A stretch of 64,000 bases of DNA from Pseudomonadota bacterium (GCA_021782365.1 JAJXVB010000009.1:47959-111958); one strand, 5' to 3'. Counted from the stretch's first letter, positions 38,542 to 49,600 are shown. A program made the numbers and translations. Notes: generated by a model from the sequence alone, not told the origin.

Positions 38542-39159
38542 ATGTCAGGAAGCCTATTCGTCGTCAGCGCCCCTTCGGGTGCAGGAAAAACCAGCCTGGT
38601 CCGCGCACTGCTCGCCACCAACCCGCAGATTTCGCTTTCCGTCTCATACACCACGCGCAAGCCGCGCGAGGGAGAAGTGGACGGCATCTCCTACCACTTC
38701 GTAAGCCGCGAGACCTTCCTCGAGATGTCGGGGAGGAGCGAGTTTCTGGAAAGCGCGGAGGTCTATGGAAACTTCTATGGCACGTCGCAAAGCTGGATCA
38801 GTCAGGAAAATGCAAAGGATAGGGACATTCTGCTTGAAATAGACTGGCAGGGCGCCTCACAGGTCAGGCGCCTTTTTCCGTCCTGCATCAGCATCTTCAT
38901 CCTGCCCCCCACTCTCGAGGATCTTGAGAAGCGGCTCAAGGGCCGCGGAACCGATTCTGCCGAGGTGATCGCAAGGCGCATGGCGGCAGTCAAGGAGGAC
39001 GTCGCGCATGTTTCCGAGTTCGATTATGTTATCATTAACGACGATTTGAACGAGGCGCTTCGTGAATTCAACGCCATCGTTCTGGCCGCCAGACTGCGCG
39101 GACCGAGCCAACTGGCACGCCATCAAACCTTGATCAACCAATTACAAAACCCGGAGTAA
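38542..39159 (+). CDS. gmk: Guanylate kinase
   Basis: The 205-residue enzyme phosphorylates GMP to GDP. The P-loop is SAPSGAGKTSLVR, with SYTTRKPREGE for GMP binding and DILLEIDWQGA. It is followed after three bases by rpoZ, the common gmk-rpoZ-spoT order. Confidence 0.95.
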   Translation: MSGSLFVVSAPSGAGKTSLVRALLATNPQISLSVSYTTRKPREGEVDGISYHFVSRETFLEMSGRSEFLESAEVYGNFYGTSQSWISQENAKDRDILLEIDWQGASQVRRLFPSCISIFILPPTLEDLEKRLKGRGTDSAEVIARRMAAVKEDVAHVSEFDYVIINDDLNEALREFNAIVLAARLRGPSQLARHQTLINQLQNPE

Positions 39160-39162
39160 ACC

Positions 39163-39369
39163 ATGGCCCGCATCACCGTTGAAGAATGCCTGAACTACAT
39201 CCCCAACCGTTTTGACCTGACGCTGGCTGCGGCATACCGCGCACGCCAGATCGCCAACGGCGCATCCTCATTGATCCCGGAAAGCCGCGACAAGCCGACC
39301 GTGGTCGCCCTGCGCGAGATCAGCAAGGGCAAGGTAGGCCTTGAGGTGCTCAACCGGGGTCAAGCCTAG
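39163..39369 (+). CDS. rpoZ: RNA polymerase omega subunit
   Basis: The 68-residue protein begins [19 protein letters not shown], typical of omega, which promotes polymerase assembly and ppGpp binding. It lies between gmk and spoT. Confidence 0.95.
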   Translation: MARITVEECLNYIPNRFDLTLAAAYRARQIANGASSLIPESRDKPTVVALREISKGKVGLEVLNRGQA

Positions 39370-39419
39370 ACCGCCAGCAGAGGGGGCCAAAAGGCCGTCG
39401 CCGGAAGGGGCAGAATCAC

Positions 39420-41528
39420 ATGGCTGACGAAGAGCTGCTCATCGAGGAAGTAGCGGGCTATTTGAAGCCCAAGGATGTGGAGCACATCCGAGAGGCCATC
39501 GAGTTCAGCCGCGCCGCCCATCAGGGCCAGACCCGACATTCCGGCGACCCCTATGTCACCCATCCGATCGCCGTGGCGCGCATACTCGCGCCGCTGCATC
39601 TGGACACGCAATCCATCATCGCAGCCTTGCTGCATGACGTCATCGAAGACACCCCCATCACGGCAGAGCAGATCGCGGAAAAGTTCGGCGAGCCGGTGGC
39701 ACAGCTCGTGAACGGATTGAGCAAACTGGAGCGCATCCAGTTCGAGACACTGGAAGACGCGCAGGCGGAAAACTTCCGCAAGATGCTGATGGCGATGGCG
39801 CGCGATGTGCGCGTGATCCTGATCAAGCTTGCAGACAGGCTGCACAACATGCGCACGCTGGGCGCGATGAGCCCTGAAAAATCCGAGCGCATCGCTCGCG
39901 AAACGATGGAAATATACGCGCCTATTGCAAACCGGCTCGGGCTCAACGAGATCTATCTCGAGCTTCAGGATCTGAGCTTCAAGTATCTGCACCCGAACCG
40001 CTATGCCGTGCTCGCCAAGGCGCTCAAGGTCGCCAGAGGAAACCGCCGCGAGGTCGTGGGCAAGGTGCTCGAATCCATCCGCTCCCAGCTCGAGAAGAAC
40101 CACATTGAAGCGGAAGTCACGGGACGCGAAAAGAATATATACAGTATCTACAAGAAGATGCAGGTGAAATCGCTCGCCTTCTCCGAGGTGCTCGACATCT
40201 ACGGCTTCAGGGTTCTGGTGAAGGACACGCCCTCCTGCTACTGGGCGCTAGGCGTGCTGCACGCCCTGTACAAGCCCATCCCGGGAAAATTCAAGGACTA
40301 CATCGCAATCCCCAAATCGAACGGCTACCAGTCGCTGCACAGCACGCTCTTCGGCCCTTTCGGCACGCCCATCGAGATCCAGATACGCACATACGAGATG
40401 CACAGGATCGCAGAGGCGGGAGTCGCATCGCACTGGCTCTACAAGAGCGGCACCGCCACCATCAGCGAGCTGCACAAGAAGACCCACCAGTGGCTGCAGG
40501 AGCTGCTCGAAAGCCTGAACGACAGCAGCAGCTCGGCGGAATTCATGGAGCATCTGAAGGTCGATCTTTTCCCTGACGCGGTCTACGTCTTCACGCCCAA
40601 GGGTCAGATACTTTCCCTGCCGCGAGGGGCTACCGCAGTTGACTTCGCCTACAGCGTGCACACCGACATCGGAGACCGATGCATTGCAGTCAAGATCAAC
40701 CACGAACTCGTGCCGTTGCGAAGCGAGCTCAGGAACGGCGACCGCGTGGAAATCATCACCGCCCCGCATGCGAAGCCGAATCCCGCATGGCTCTCCTATG
40801 TCACCACCAACAAGGCCAGAAGCCACATCAGGCATTTTTTGAAGACCATGCAGTCAGGAGAATCGGCCCAGCTTGGCGAGCGTCTGCTCAACCAGGCGCT
40901 GCATGCGCTGGGCATCAAGGCTTCCGACATCAAGGATGGCTGCTGGGACAAGCTTTTGCGTGACACTGGCATCAAATCACGCCAGGAGATACTCGCGGAC
41001 ATAGGACTTGGGCGCCGCCTCAACATGGTCGTCGCAAGGCAGCTCGCCTGCTCCAACGAGACGCTGCCCAGCGAGCCCATGGCAACCCCGGTGATCACGA
41101 TACAGGGGACTGAAGGCATGGCCGTGCAGTTTGCGAGCTGCTGCAGGCCAATTCCTGGAGACCCCATCATCGGCGTGATCAAGAGCGGCCAGGGCCTCGT
41201 CATCCACACCCACGACTGTCCCGTGCTGCGCAAGAGCCATGGGGAACAGTGGCTGGACGTTCAGTGGGACAAGAACATCACGCGCACCTTCGCAGTCAAC
41301 CTGAAACTTCTGGTCGCCAACCAGCGCGGCGTGCTGGCCAAGGTCGCCGCCGCGATCGCGGAAGCGGAATCGAACATCGAGAACGTCAGCTTTGCAAGCG
41401 AGGGCGAATACACCGCGCTGCACTTCACGCTCGAAGTGAACAACCGACAGCATCTGGCGAACATCATGCGCAGCATTCGCATGATCCCCGAAGTCATCCG
41501 CATCTACCGCGTGCAGAGCCCGGGTTAG
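39420..41528 (+). CDS. spoT: Bifunctional (p)ppGpp synthetase/hydrolase
   Basis: The 702-residue stringent-response protein has an intact HD hydrolase domain (HPIAVARILAPLHLD, LLHDVIEDTPI), a synthetase domain (PKSNGYQSLHSTLFGP), a TGS domain (YVFTPKGQILSLPRGATAVDF) and a C-terminal ACT domain (about 630-702). The intact HD favours SpoT/Rel over a RelA synthetase. It senses starvation signals in the cytoplasm. Gene order with rpoZ supports spoT. Confidence 0.93.
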   Translation: MADEELLIEEVAGYLKPKDVEHIREAIEFSRAAHQGQTRHSGDPYVTHPIAVARILAPLHLDTQSIIAALLHDVIEDTPITAEQIAEKFGEPVAQLVNGLSKLERIQFETLEDAQAENFRKMLMAMARDVRVILIKLADRLHNMRTLGAMSPEKSERIARETMEIYAPIANRLGLNEIYLELQDLSFKYLHPNRYAVLAKALKVARGNRREVVGKVLESIRSQLEKNHIEAEVTGREKNIYSIYKKMQVKSLAFSEVLDIYGFRVLVKDTPSCYWALGVLHALYKPIPGKFKDYIAIPKSNGYQSLHSTLFGPFGTPIEIQIRTYEMHRIAEAGVASHWLYKSGTATISELHKKTHQWLQELLESLNDSSSSAEFMEHLKVDLFPDAVYVFTPKGQILSLPRGATAVDFAYSVHTDIGDRCIAVKINHELVPLRSELRNGDRVEIITAPHAKPNPAWLSYVTTNKARSHIRHFLKTMQSGESAQLGERLLNQALHALGIKASDIKDGCWDKLLRDTGIKSRQEILADIGLGRRLNMVVARQLACSNETLPSEPMATPVITIQGTEGMAVQFASCCRPIPGDPIIGVIKSGQGLVIHTHDCPVLRKSHGEQWLDVQWDKNITRTFAVNLKLLVANQRGVLAKVAAAIAEAESNIENVSFASEGEYTALHFTLEVNNRQHLANIMRSIRMIPEVIRIYRVQSPG

Positions 41529-41603
41529 ACACCACCCGAATCATCATTCTGTGCCGCATCAGCATCGCCGAAGCCTTTCCGGCATTTGTTTTCACAACAA
41601 CTG

Positions 41604-43757
41604 TCAGGCCTTCTGCTTGATCGCAAGCACCGCCTGATCGCGCAAAGTGCGCAGCTGGGTCAACTGCTGCTGCGACATGTTGAGGCTGTTTGCAACCCTC
41701 ATGTCCGCATAGAACATCGCGATTGTCCTCCCATTTATCATCATGGGAAGCAATATGAAACAGGGCGCATTGACGCTGTTCCTGAACCAGGCAGGAATCT
41801 TTCCGGCGATATTGGGAGCATCGATATTTTCGATCGCGATGTCCAGGCCTTTCTCGAGAGAGAGATGGAATACGTCTGCCGCAAAAGGCAATGAAAAACA
41901 AAAGCGCGGCACCAGCGCCTCGACTCCGTCCCCGAAGCCGAACTTTGCAACCATCGCGCCCTGCTTGTTGTCCCTGATCAGAAACAGGATGCGGCTGAAG
42001 CCTATGCCCCGGTACATCGTCTCCATCACCATCTGCAGCACATCGTTGAGTTTGAATTCTCCCACCATGGACGCAGTGACATCCTGTATGCCCGAGCTCA
42101 GCATGGATTCCGCGTCATTCGAACGCTCTGTGTCCGCCACCGAATCCAGCGATGTCTCATCATTCTTCGCGCTGTCATCGGATCTTTCGCTCTCCGGATG
42201 CGAGGCATCCTGCTTGCCGCTCCAATCGCGCACCCGCGCCAACAGCGGACTCTTCGCGATGCTCAAACCCAGAAGCTCTGAGCGATGGCCGATCTCGGCC
42301 ACACCGACTTCGACTGCCGCAGCAAGATCCTTCTCCGTGATTCTGGCGGCTTGTTCATATCGTTTGGCAAGATCCTTGAGCGCTCTCTTCTGATTCCTGC
42401 CGGATGCAGCAACCTGGCAAAGTTCATTCGCCAGGTTGACCGTGACGGTCATGTGATCAAGCTCGCTCCTGGGCGACGCAACATTTCCCTCATTCAGCCT
42501 GCGCATGCCCGCAAGCAGACGAGGAGGAAAATTCCAGTTGCGCCCAACGGCAAGACCGATCTCGGAATACGGGACGCCGATCACCTTGGCGGATGCCCTG
42601 TTTTCATTCTCCCCCTCTTCGACCAGCTTCGCGATTTTCTGGCTCTCATCGAAGAAGTAATACGTGATGAGCATCCGGCCAAGGTTGTGGAACATCGAGC
42701 AGACCATCACCTCTTCCACATCGCGTATGTTCTTCCCCGAAGAAAGCTCGGTTGCCATGATGCCGGTCATGATCGCCTGCGCCATCTCGTCCTTGAGCTG
42801 CATCGCCTGCGATTTGTTTTGCAGGAACTCCATCAGGATAAGGGAAACCGCAATGTTCCGCACGGTGTCGAATCCCAGGATCACCACCGCCTTTGAGATG
42901 GTGTTGATGGTTCCGCCGAATTGACCATAGGATGCGGTGTTCACCAGCTTCAAAAGCTTGCTGGTCAGCGCGAAGTCCTGCAATATCATCCGCGCGAGCT
43001 TGTTGCTTCCCTCTGAATCGTCCGAGACGATCTTGTTGATTTCCGAAATGATGTTGGATAGCGCGGGGAAGTCGCTCTTTCTCTGCATGCGGTAGAGCAG
43101 GGAATCCAACGTGCCCGGAGGCTCGCTCTTCAGATAATCCCGCAGGGCAATCTTCATCTCGGCAGCATCCCGATAGCGATCTTCAGGATTGGCTGCGAGA
43201 GACTTCAGGACGATTTCATCCATCCCTTCGTCTACGAGCTCGTTGTGCACCGAGGGCGCTGTGATCTTCCCGCTTTCCAATGCCTTGCCGGTCAGCATTT
43301 CATAAAGCAGGCTTCCGGCAGAATAGACTTGCGCTGTCGCATCCCGCGCACCGCCCTCGTTCAGATCCACCAGCACGGGCGTGCCGTTTGTCGTGACCAT
43401 CACATTTGTTTGAGAGATGTCGAGATGGGCGACGTTTCTCTCATTCAGGTAGGTCAGTCCCTCCAGCACGCCCGAGACGATTTCAGCCGCGCGCCTGGAC
43501 GGCAGCACCCCGTTCTCGCGCGGCATCTGATCGAGCATCGCTCCTGCGACATGCGCATAGACCCGATAGGATGAGCCGTAATGCCTTATCGATTCGTAGA
43601 GTTCGACGATGTTGTGGTGATGCAGCCCGGGCGCCCAGTTTCCCGGGCTTCCCTGTCTTCTGATTGACACCTTGCGACCGCTTTCAGGATCATGGGCAAG
43701 CCACCCGCCACCCTGTTCTTCCAGGATTTCATAATGGCCGATTTTTTGTCCTTGCAT
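41604..43757 (-). CDS. Kinase-like (degenerate) - HDOD - GAF signalling protein
   Basis: The 717-residue protein has three parts. Residues 1-205 are a Ser/Thr-kinase-like domain with unusual motifs: a shortened N-lobe, VSIRR where VAIK is expected, HLDISQTN (111-118) in place of HRDLKPEN, and DLN (131-133) in place of DFG. Residues ~220-430 are an HDOD domain (FPALSNIISEINKIVSDD, SMFHNLGRML), a regulatory HD-related module. Residues ~560-715 are a GAF-like domain. Activity as a kinase is doubtful; it may bind a ligand or ATP. Such multi-domain HDOD proteins often regulate motility or c-di-GMP signalling. It is divergent from the MFS gene. Confidence 0.8.
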   Translation of the reverse strand: MQGQKIGHYEILEEQGGGWLAHDPESGRKVSIRRQGSPGNWAPGLHHHNIVELYESIRHYGSSYRVYAHVAGAMLDQMPRENGVLPSRRAAEIVSGVLEGLTYLNERNVAHLDISQTNVMVTTNGTPVLVDLNEGGARDATAQVYSAGSLLYEMLTGKALESGKITAPSVHNELVDEGMDEIVLKSLAANPEDRYRDAAEMKIALRDYLKSEPPGTLDSLLYRMQRKSDFPALSNIISEINKIVSDDSEGSNKLARMILQDFALTSKLLKLVNTASYGQFGGTINTISKAVVILGFDTVRNIAVSLILMEFLQNKSQAMQLKDEMAQAIMTGIMATELSSGKNIRDVEEVMVCSMFHNLGRMLITYYFFDESQKIAKLVEEGENENRASAKVIGVPYSEIGLAVGRNWNFPPRLLAGMRRLNEGNVASPRSELDHMTVTVNLANELCQVAASGRNQKRALKDLAKRYEQAARITEKDLAAAVEVGVAEIGHRSELLGLSIAKSPLLARVRDWSGKQDASHPESERSDDSAKNDETSLDSVADTERSNDAESMLSSGIQDVTASMVGEFKLNDVLQMVMETMYRGIGFSRILFLIRDNKQGAMVAKFGFGDGVEALVPRFCFSLPFAADVFHLSLEKGLDIAIENIDAPNIAGKIPAWFRNSVNAPCFILLPMMINGRTIAMFYADMRVANSLNMSQQQLTQLRTLRDQAVLAIKQKA

Positions 43758-43864
43758 GATAGACCCTTTGGCAAGAGGCTTTTTAAACAGCGCATTCTAC
43801 ATCAGCCTGCAGGCATGCACAGCTGATATACTCAATCCGATGTAGAAAGCGGCAGGAATATCTT

Positions 43865-45085
43865 GTGACAAGCCCCGACACCTCTTTTCTGGAAAACCGC
43901 AGCCTTCTGAGGCTCATGGCATTTCGCGTACAGATCGTGCTGGCCTATCAGATCATCGCAGTGGTCGTCGGATGGCACATCTACGAACTGACGCACAATG
44001 CGCTTTCGCTTGGACTGATCGGACTTGCCGAAGTGATCCCTTATTTCATCTGCGCGCTCTTTGCAGGCTATGCGGTCGATCACCACTCGAGACGCATGTT
44101 CGGCGTCTTTGCCTGCGCACTTGTGTGCATCAACGGGATGATCCTTTTTTCGACCACGAAGATGCAAGGCAACCCTTCCATTTACATCTATTCGGCGATC
44201 GCGCTGGGAGGACTTGCGCGCGCCTTCATCAGTCCGACCTACAATGCACTCTTCGCGCTGTTTCTGCCGCGCGAACAATATGCAAGAGCAGTCGGGATGG
44301 GGAGCTCCGTTTTCCAGTTTGCGCTGGTCGCAGGTCCAGCACTCGGCGGCGCACTGGTCGCATGGACCAGCATGGGCTTTGCCTATGCCGTCTCTTCGGT
44401 ACTCGCGGTGAACGCCTCGCTCACCCTGTTTTTTCTTCGCGCAAAGGAGCCCCCTCTTGCGAAGCCATCGCCGATTTTTTCGAGCATAGGGGAAGGGCTG
44501 CGTTTCGTGTTCAAAAACCCTATCCTTCTTGGCGCACAGGCGCTCGACATGTTCGCGGTGCTCTTCGGGGGCGCAGTTGCCATGCTGCCAGCCTTCATAA
44601 ACGACGTATTCCACGAAGGCCCCGAGGCGCTTGGCATACTGCGCGCAGCACCCGCGCTGGGTGCAATCGCGATCGGGCTTGTGCTCAGCCGCCATCCGAT
44701 GAACAGACATGCAGGGCGCTGGTTCCTGTCTTCAGTCGCAGGCTTCGGCGTCGCGATGATCCTTTTCGCGATGAGCAAAAGCTTCTGGCTTTCCGCATTC
44801 ATTCTGATGGCGTCTGGAATGTTCGACGGGGTGTCGGTTGTGATGCGCTCGACCATCACCCAGCTTTCGACGCCCGATGCGATGCGCGGACGCGTCTCCT
44901 CGATCAACGGAATATTCATCGGCTCATCCAACGAGCTCGGTGCGTTCGAGTCGGGGGTGGCCGCTCGCATGCTGGGTCTCGTTCCATCCGTTATCTTCGG
45001 CGGAACGATGACCCTCGCAGTAGTTGCGTGCACCGCATACCTGGTTCCCCCCCTGCGCAAACTCGACATGCAGAAGCTACACTAG
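43865..45085 (+). CDS. MFS transporter (DHA3/EntS-like)
   Basis: The 406-residue protein has 12 predicted membrane spans and the MFS motif GYAVDHHSRRMFG between spans 2 and 3. SPTYNALFALFLPREQYARA and STPDAMRGRVSSINGIFIG are typical of the EntS-like DHA3 group, exporters of siderophores or drugs. The start is GTG 43865 with AGGA upstream. Substrate unknown. The c-di-GMP riboswitch begins ~35 bases after its stop. Confidence 0.85.
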   Translation: MTSPDTSFLENRSLLRLMAFRVQIVLAYQIIAVVVGWHIYELTHNALSLGLIGLAEVIPYFICALFAGYAVDHHSRRMFGVFACALVCINGMILFSTTKMQGNPSIYIYSAIALGGLARAFISPTYNALFALFLPREQYARAVGMGSSVFQFALVAGPALGGALVAWTSMGFAYAVSSVLAVNASLTLFFLRAKEPPLAKPSPIFSSIGEGLRFVFKNPILLGAQALDMFAVLFGGAVAMLPAFINDVFHEGPEALGILRAAPALGAIAIGLVLSRHPMNRHAGRWFLSSVAGFGVAMILFAMSKSFWLSAFILMASGMFDGVSVVMRSTITQLSTPDAMRGRVSSINGIFIGSSNELGAFESGVAARMLGLVPSVIFGGTMTLAVVACTAYLVPPLRKLDMQKLH

Positions 45086-45118
45086 AGAAAATCCTGTGCT
45101 AACATGGTGGAATCTGAA

Positions 45119-45200
45119 TAAAGGCAAGCCAGGCTGAAAGGCGGGCAGCGCAAAATCACCGGTCTAAAGGGATCAGCCCCACGACAGCGGGATTGCCGGA
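45119..45200 (+). promoter_or_regulatory. Cyclic-di-GMP-I (GEMM-I) riboswitch, putative
   Basis: The leader of the HD-GYP gene matches the GEMM-I pattern. A closing stem GGCAA (45123-45127) pairs with TTGCC (45193-45197). Inside are a small stem capped by a GAAA tetraloop (around 45136-45139), the conserved GCGCAAA core (about 45148-45154), CACCGGTCTAA (receptor-like helix) and GACAGCGGGATTGCC near the end. GEMM-I RNAs bind c-di-GMP and control downstream genes. The match is by eye; the fold and affinity are untested. Confidence 0.75.
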
Positions 45201-45230
45201 TGCTTCTCTTCCGCGCTTGCCTCATGCGAC

Positions 45231-46475
45231 ATGGATGAGTTCGACCCCAACACCGTCAACACGCATTACATGCAAAACGTCGTGGATCTTTCCAAGAGCC
45301 ACGACATCGTCGCAGCCGAAGACATATACGACGCAAGGGGAACCAAGCTCGTCGCCAAGGGAACCCGGGTCAGCGAAAACCTCAAGGAAAGATTGATCCG
45401 CTTCAAGCTCGAGAAGCCGCTTGAAAGCAGCCTGAATGTCGAAGGCGGCGCGAATTCGCAGATGCTGATCGAGGAAGCGCAGATCGTGCTCGATGAGGTT
45501 GCGCCCCTTTCGATGCTGCTGAAATCGGGCGCCACCAAGAAGTCCGTGCTTTCAACGCTCAAGGAGGTGCGTTTCGACAGGTTCAACACGCTGCTGCTGA
45601 GCATGGAAAAAGGCGGAACCGGATTCAGGCACGCGGTGCTGGCAGCTCTCACCAGCGTTACGCTGGGCATGAGACTGAACCTCGATACAACCGCGCTGCA
45701 TCACCTTGCGCTGGCAGGTTTGCTGCACGATGCAGGCGAGCTCTACATCAACCCCGAATATAGGAACCCGAGCCGCCAGCTCACGCCTGAAGAGTGGAAG
45801 CACATCGCCGCGCATCCGCGCATAGGTCAGCTCGTGACCGAAGCCACGCAAGGCATACCGCGCGCCGTTTCCATCGCGATAGGAGAACATCACGAAAGAC
45901 CAAACGGTTTTGGCTACCCGCGCCAGCTGACCGTTGAGAATATCAGCAAATTGGGACGCATCCTTTTGATGGCCGAGCTGCTTTGCGGCATCTTTCCGAA
46001 GAACGATCAGCCCATGGAACGCTCCTGCCTCGCAATCAAGGTGATCCCTGGCGAATACCCTCACGACATCGTCTCGCTGATCACGAGCAGCGCAGAGGCC
46101 GCGCCGGCTTCCTTTGTCGACGAGGAAAAGCAAAGGGAGCTGATGGAGTGCGCAAGGCGCATCGAACCCCGGATGAACGCGGCTCTCGCCCACATCGAAA
46201 CGGCGCCGCCCGGCAACGAGAACAGCGCGCTGATGAAAATGGTACGCGAACGCCTGCTGATGCTGAAGCGCGCCATGTATTCGACCGGACTCTATGGCTG
46301 CAGCGAGTTGCAAAGCCAGGATGCCGAAGGAATCGCGCTGGAAGTGGATGCAGTCACCTACGAAATCGAATGGCGTCTGCGCGAGCTTTCCCGCCAGATT
46401 ACGCTCAATCTCGCCTCTCTTGCAAAAGAGGAACAGCGCGAATACTACAGGACCCTGATCGCCTGCCTGACCTGA
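45231..46475 (+). CDS. HD-GYP-domain protein, probable c-di-GMP phosphodiesterase
   Basis: The 414-residue cytoplasmic protein has an HD pair in LLHDAGELYI (H166, D167), a following HPRIG histidine region and the GYP loop in GEHHERPNGFGYP (228-230). The usual late metal-binding ADVYD is replaced by AELLCG, so activity may be reduced. HD-GYP enzymes hydrolyse c-di-GMP. The start ATG 45231 lies ~30 bases after a predicted c-di-GMP riboswitch, suggesting feedback control. The ~120-residue N-terminal region and the C-terminal ~130 residues are unassigned. Confidence 0.85.
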   Translation: MDEFDPNTVNTHYMQNVVDLSKSHDIVAAEDIYDARGTKLVAKGTRVSENLKERLIRFKLEKPLESSLNVEGGANSQMLIEEAQIVLDEVAPLSMLLKSGATKKSVLSTLKEVRFDRFNTLLLSMEKGGTGFRHAVLAALTSVTLGMRLNLDTTALHHLALAGLLHDAGELYINPEYRNPSRQLTPEEWKHIAAHPRIGQLVTEATQGIPRAVSIAIGEHHERPNGFGYPRQLTVENISKLGRILLMAELLCGIFPKNDQPMERSCLAIKVIPGEYPHDIVSLITSSAEAAPASFVDEEKQRELMECARRIEPRMNAALAHIETAPPGNENSALMKMVRERLLMLKRAMYSTGLYGCSELQSQDAEGIALEVDAVTYEIEWRLRELSRQITLNLASLAKEEQREYYRTLIACLT

Positions 46476-46635
46476 GATGTTTCCACATCCTGATGGACTG
46501 CGTTCGCCACAGGATCGGTGAGGAATTGCAAAATGCGGCAATCGACCACCCATGCGCTTGCAGCTCTGATATCATCCCGTATTTGCAGCAATCGCCTAAA
46601 GGCGAAGACACCCCGAACTTTGCCCTGGAGACAGC

Positions 46636-49600
46636 GTGTGGATCGTTGAGATCGCCCTAAGGCGGCCCTATACCTTCATCGTGATGGCCCTCTTCATCGT
46701 GCTGATGGGGCTCTATTCGATCTTCACGACGGCAACCGACATCTTCCCCGCGATCCGCATCCCCGTTGTTTCGGTGATCTGGAACTACGCAGGCCTTCAG
46801 CCCCAGGACATGGCAAACCGCATCACCTCGATGACCGAGCGCGTGGCCGCCACCACGGTCAACGACATCGAGCACACGGAATCGAATTCCCTGAACGGCA
46901 TCGCCGTGGTGAAATATTTCTTCCAGCCCCGCGTCAACGAAGACCTCGCGGTAGCCCAGGTCACCTCGATTTCCCAGACCCTGCTCAGGCAGATGCCAAG
47001 CGGCATGACGCCGCCCTTCATCCTGGCCTACAACGCATCCAGCGTTCCCGTGCTGCAGATCGCGCTCTCCAGCCCAAAACTCTCCGAGGCGCAGCTCTTC
47101 GACCTCGGCAACAACTTCATCCGCACCCAGCTCTCGACCGTCGCGGGCGTCTCCCTTCCCTGGCCCTACGGCGGAAAGCAGAGACAGGTCCAGGTGGACA
47201 TCGATCCTAAGGAACTCAAGGCGAAGGGCATTTCGGCCGAGGACGTCGCTCAGGCGATCTCGAACCAGAACCTGATCATCCCGGCGGGAACGCAGAAGAT
47301 CAACGATCTCGAGTACTACATCCAGCTCAATTCGAGCCCCACGATGATAGAGGACCTGAACAACATCCCGGTGAAGGCGGTGAACGGCACGGTGATCTAC
47401 GTGAAGGACGTGGCGCATGTGCGCGACGGCTATCCTCCGCAGACCAACATGGTGCGCATGGAAGGCCACAAGTCGGTTCTGATGAGCGTGCTGAAGACGG
47501 GAAGCGCATCGACGCTCGACATCGTGGACAGCATCAAGAAGATGATGCCCAGCGTGAAGGCCGGCCTTCCTGAAGACCTCAAGGTCTCATTGCTCTCGGA
47601 CCAGTCTATCTTCGTCAGGGCCGCGGTGTCGGGCGTGATCCGCGAAGGCGCGATCGCGGCGGCGCTGACCGCGATCATGATCCTGCTCTTTCTGGGAAGC
47701 TGGAGGAGCACCTTCATCATCGCGATCTCTATCCCTTTGTCTGTTCTCGCCTCCATCATCTGCCTTTCTATGCTCGGCGAGACCATCAACATCATGACGC
47801 TGGGCGGACTCGCGCTCGCGGTCGGCATCCTGGTCGACGACGCCACGGTGACCATAGAGAACATCAACTGGCATCTTGAGCACGGCAAGAGCGTGCACGA
47901 TGCGATCATCGACGGCGCGCGGCAGATCGCGATCCCGGCCTTGGTCTCCACGCTCTGCATCTGCATCGTTTTCGCGCCGATGTTTCTGCTCGGAGGTGTG
48001 GCGCGCTATCTGTTCGTCCCGATGGCCGAGGCCGTGGTCTTCGCGATGCTCGCGTCCTACCTGCTTTCGAGAACGCTGGTGCCGACGCTCTCGATGTACT
48101 GGCTGAAGCGCCACGATGAGGAGATGGCGCCCGAGTCCTCTTTTTTCGGACACATCAGCCGCAAGTTCGAAGCCGCATTCGAAAGTCTGCGCAAGGGATA
48201 CAGCAGCGCGCTGTCTTCAGTGCTTCAGATGCCCAAGAAATTCATCGCAGGATTTCTCGCCCTGGTTCTCCTGAGCCTCGCACTCTTCCCCTTCCTGGGT
48301 TCCGACTTCTTCCCATCGGTTGACGCGGGGCAGATCAAGCTGCATCTGAGAGCCAGGACCGGCATGAGGATAGAGCAGACCGCAGCGCTTTGCGACAGGG
48401 TCGAGGCTGCCGTGAAGAAGGTCGTTCCTGCTGAAGATCTTGAAAGCATGGTGGACAACATCGGCCTTCCCTACAGCGGCATCAATCTCTCCTACAGCAC
48501 TTCCGCGCCGATAGGCCCCGCCGATGCGGACATCCTGATCTCACTGAAGCGCGATCATCGTCCGACGCAGGGCTATATCGAGGCACTGCGCAAGCGTCTC
48601 AACGAGCAGTTTCCCGACGTGCAGTTTTCCTTCCTGCCTGCCGACATCGTGAGCCAGATACTCAATTTCGGCCTGCCTTCTCCTGTTGATGTGCAGGTCT
48701 CGGGCTACAACGTGAAGGCAAACCACCTCTATGCGGACAGGCTGCTGCAATCGATGAAGCAGGTTCCGGGGCTCGTCGACCAGAGAATACAGCAGCGCTA
48801 CGACTACCCCGAGATCAACGTCGACGTGGACCGCACGCGCGCAAGCCTTCTGGGGCTCACCGAAAACGACGTCGCGAAGAACATGCTGATCACGCTTACA
48901 GGCAGCTTCCAGACCAGCCCCACCTTCTGGGTCGATCCCAAGACCGGCGTGCAGTACAGCATCGCAACCCAGGCGCCCCAGTACCGCATGCAAACCTTTG
49001 ACGATCTCGCGCAGTTGCCGGTCACCAACGGAAGCGGCCAGTCGCTGCAGATCCTCTCCAACCTCGCAAGCTTCCATCGCTCCGCAGGACCCGCCGTCGT
49101 CTCTCATTACAACGTCAAACCCGTGTTCGACATCTATGCGAGCAACGACCAGCGCGATCTCGGCAGCATCGCCGGGGAGATCAACGACATCGTCGCGAAG
49201 TCCCCCCCTCTCCCCAAGGGCAGCAGCCTGATCCTGAGGGGGCAGGTCGAGACCATGCACAATGCTTTCACGGGTCTTGGCTGGGGACTTCTCGCCGCGA
49301 TCGTGCTGATCTATCTTCTGATCGTGGTGAACTTCCAGTCGTGGCTCTATCCCTTCATCATCATCACAGCGCTTCCCGCGGCGCTGGCTGGGATAGTCTG
49401 GATGCTCTTTTTGACAGGGACCACGATCAGCGTCCCCGCGCTCACCGGCGCGATCATGTGCGTGGGGGTGGCGACTGCGAACAGCATACTCGTGGTCAGC
49501 TTCGCAAGGGAGCGGCTTGAAGCGGGGGACAGCCCACTGCAGGCAGCGCTCGCGGCCGGCTTCACGCGGTTGAGACCCGTGCTGATGACCGCGCTTGCGA

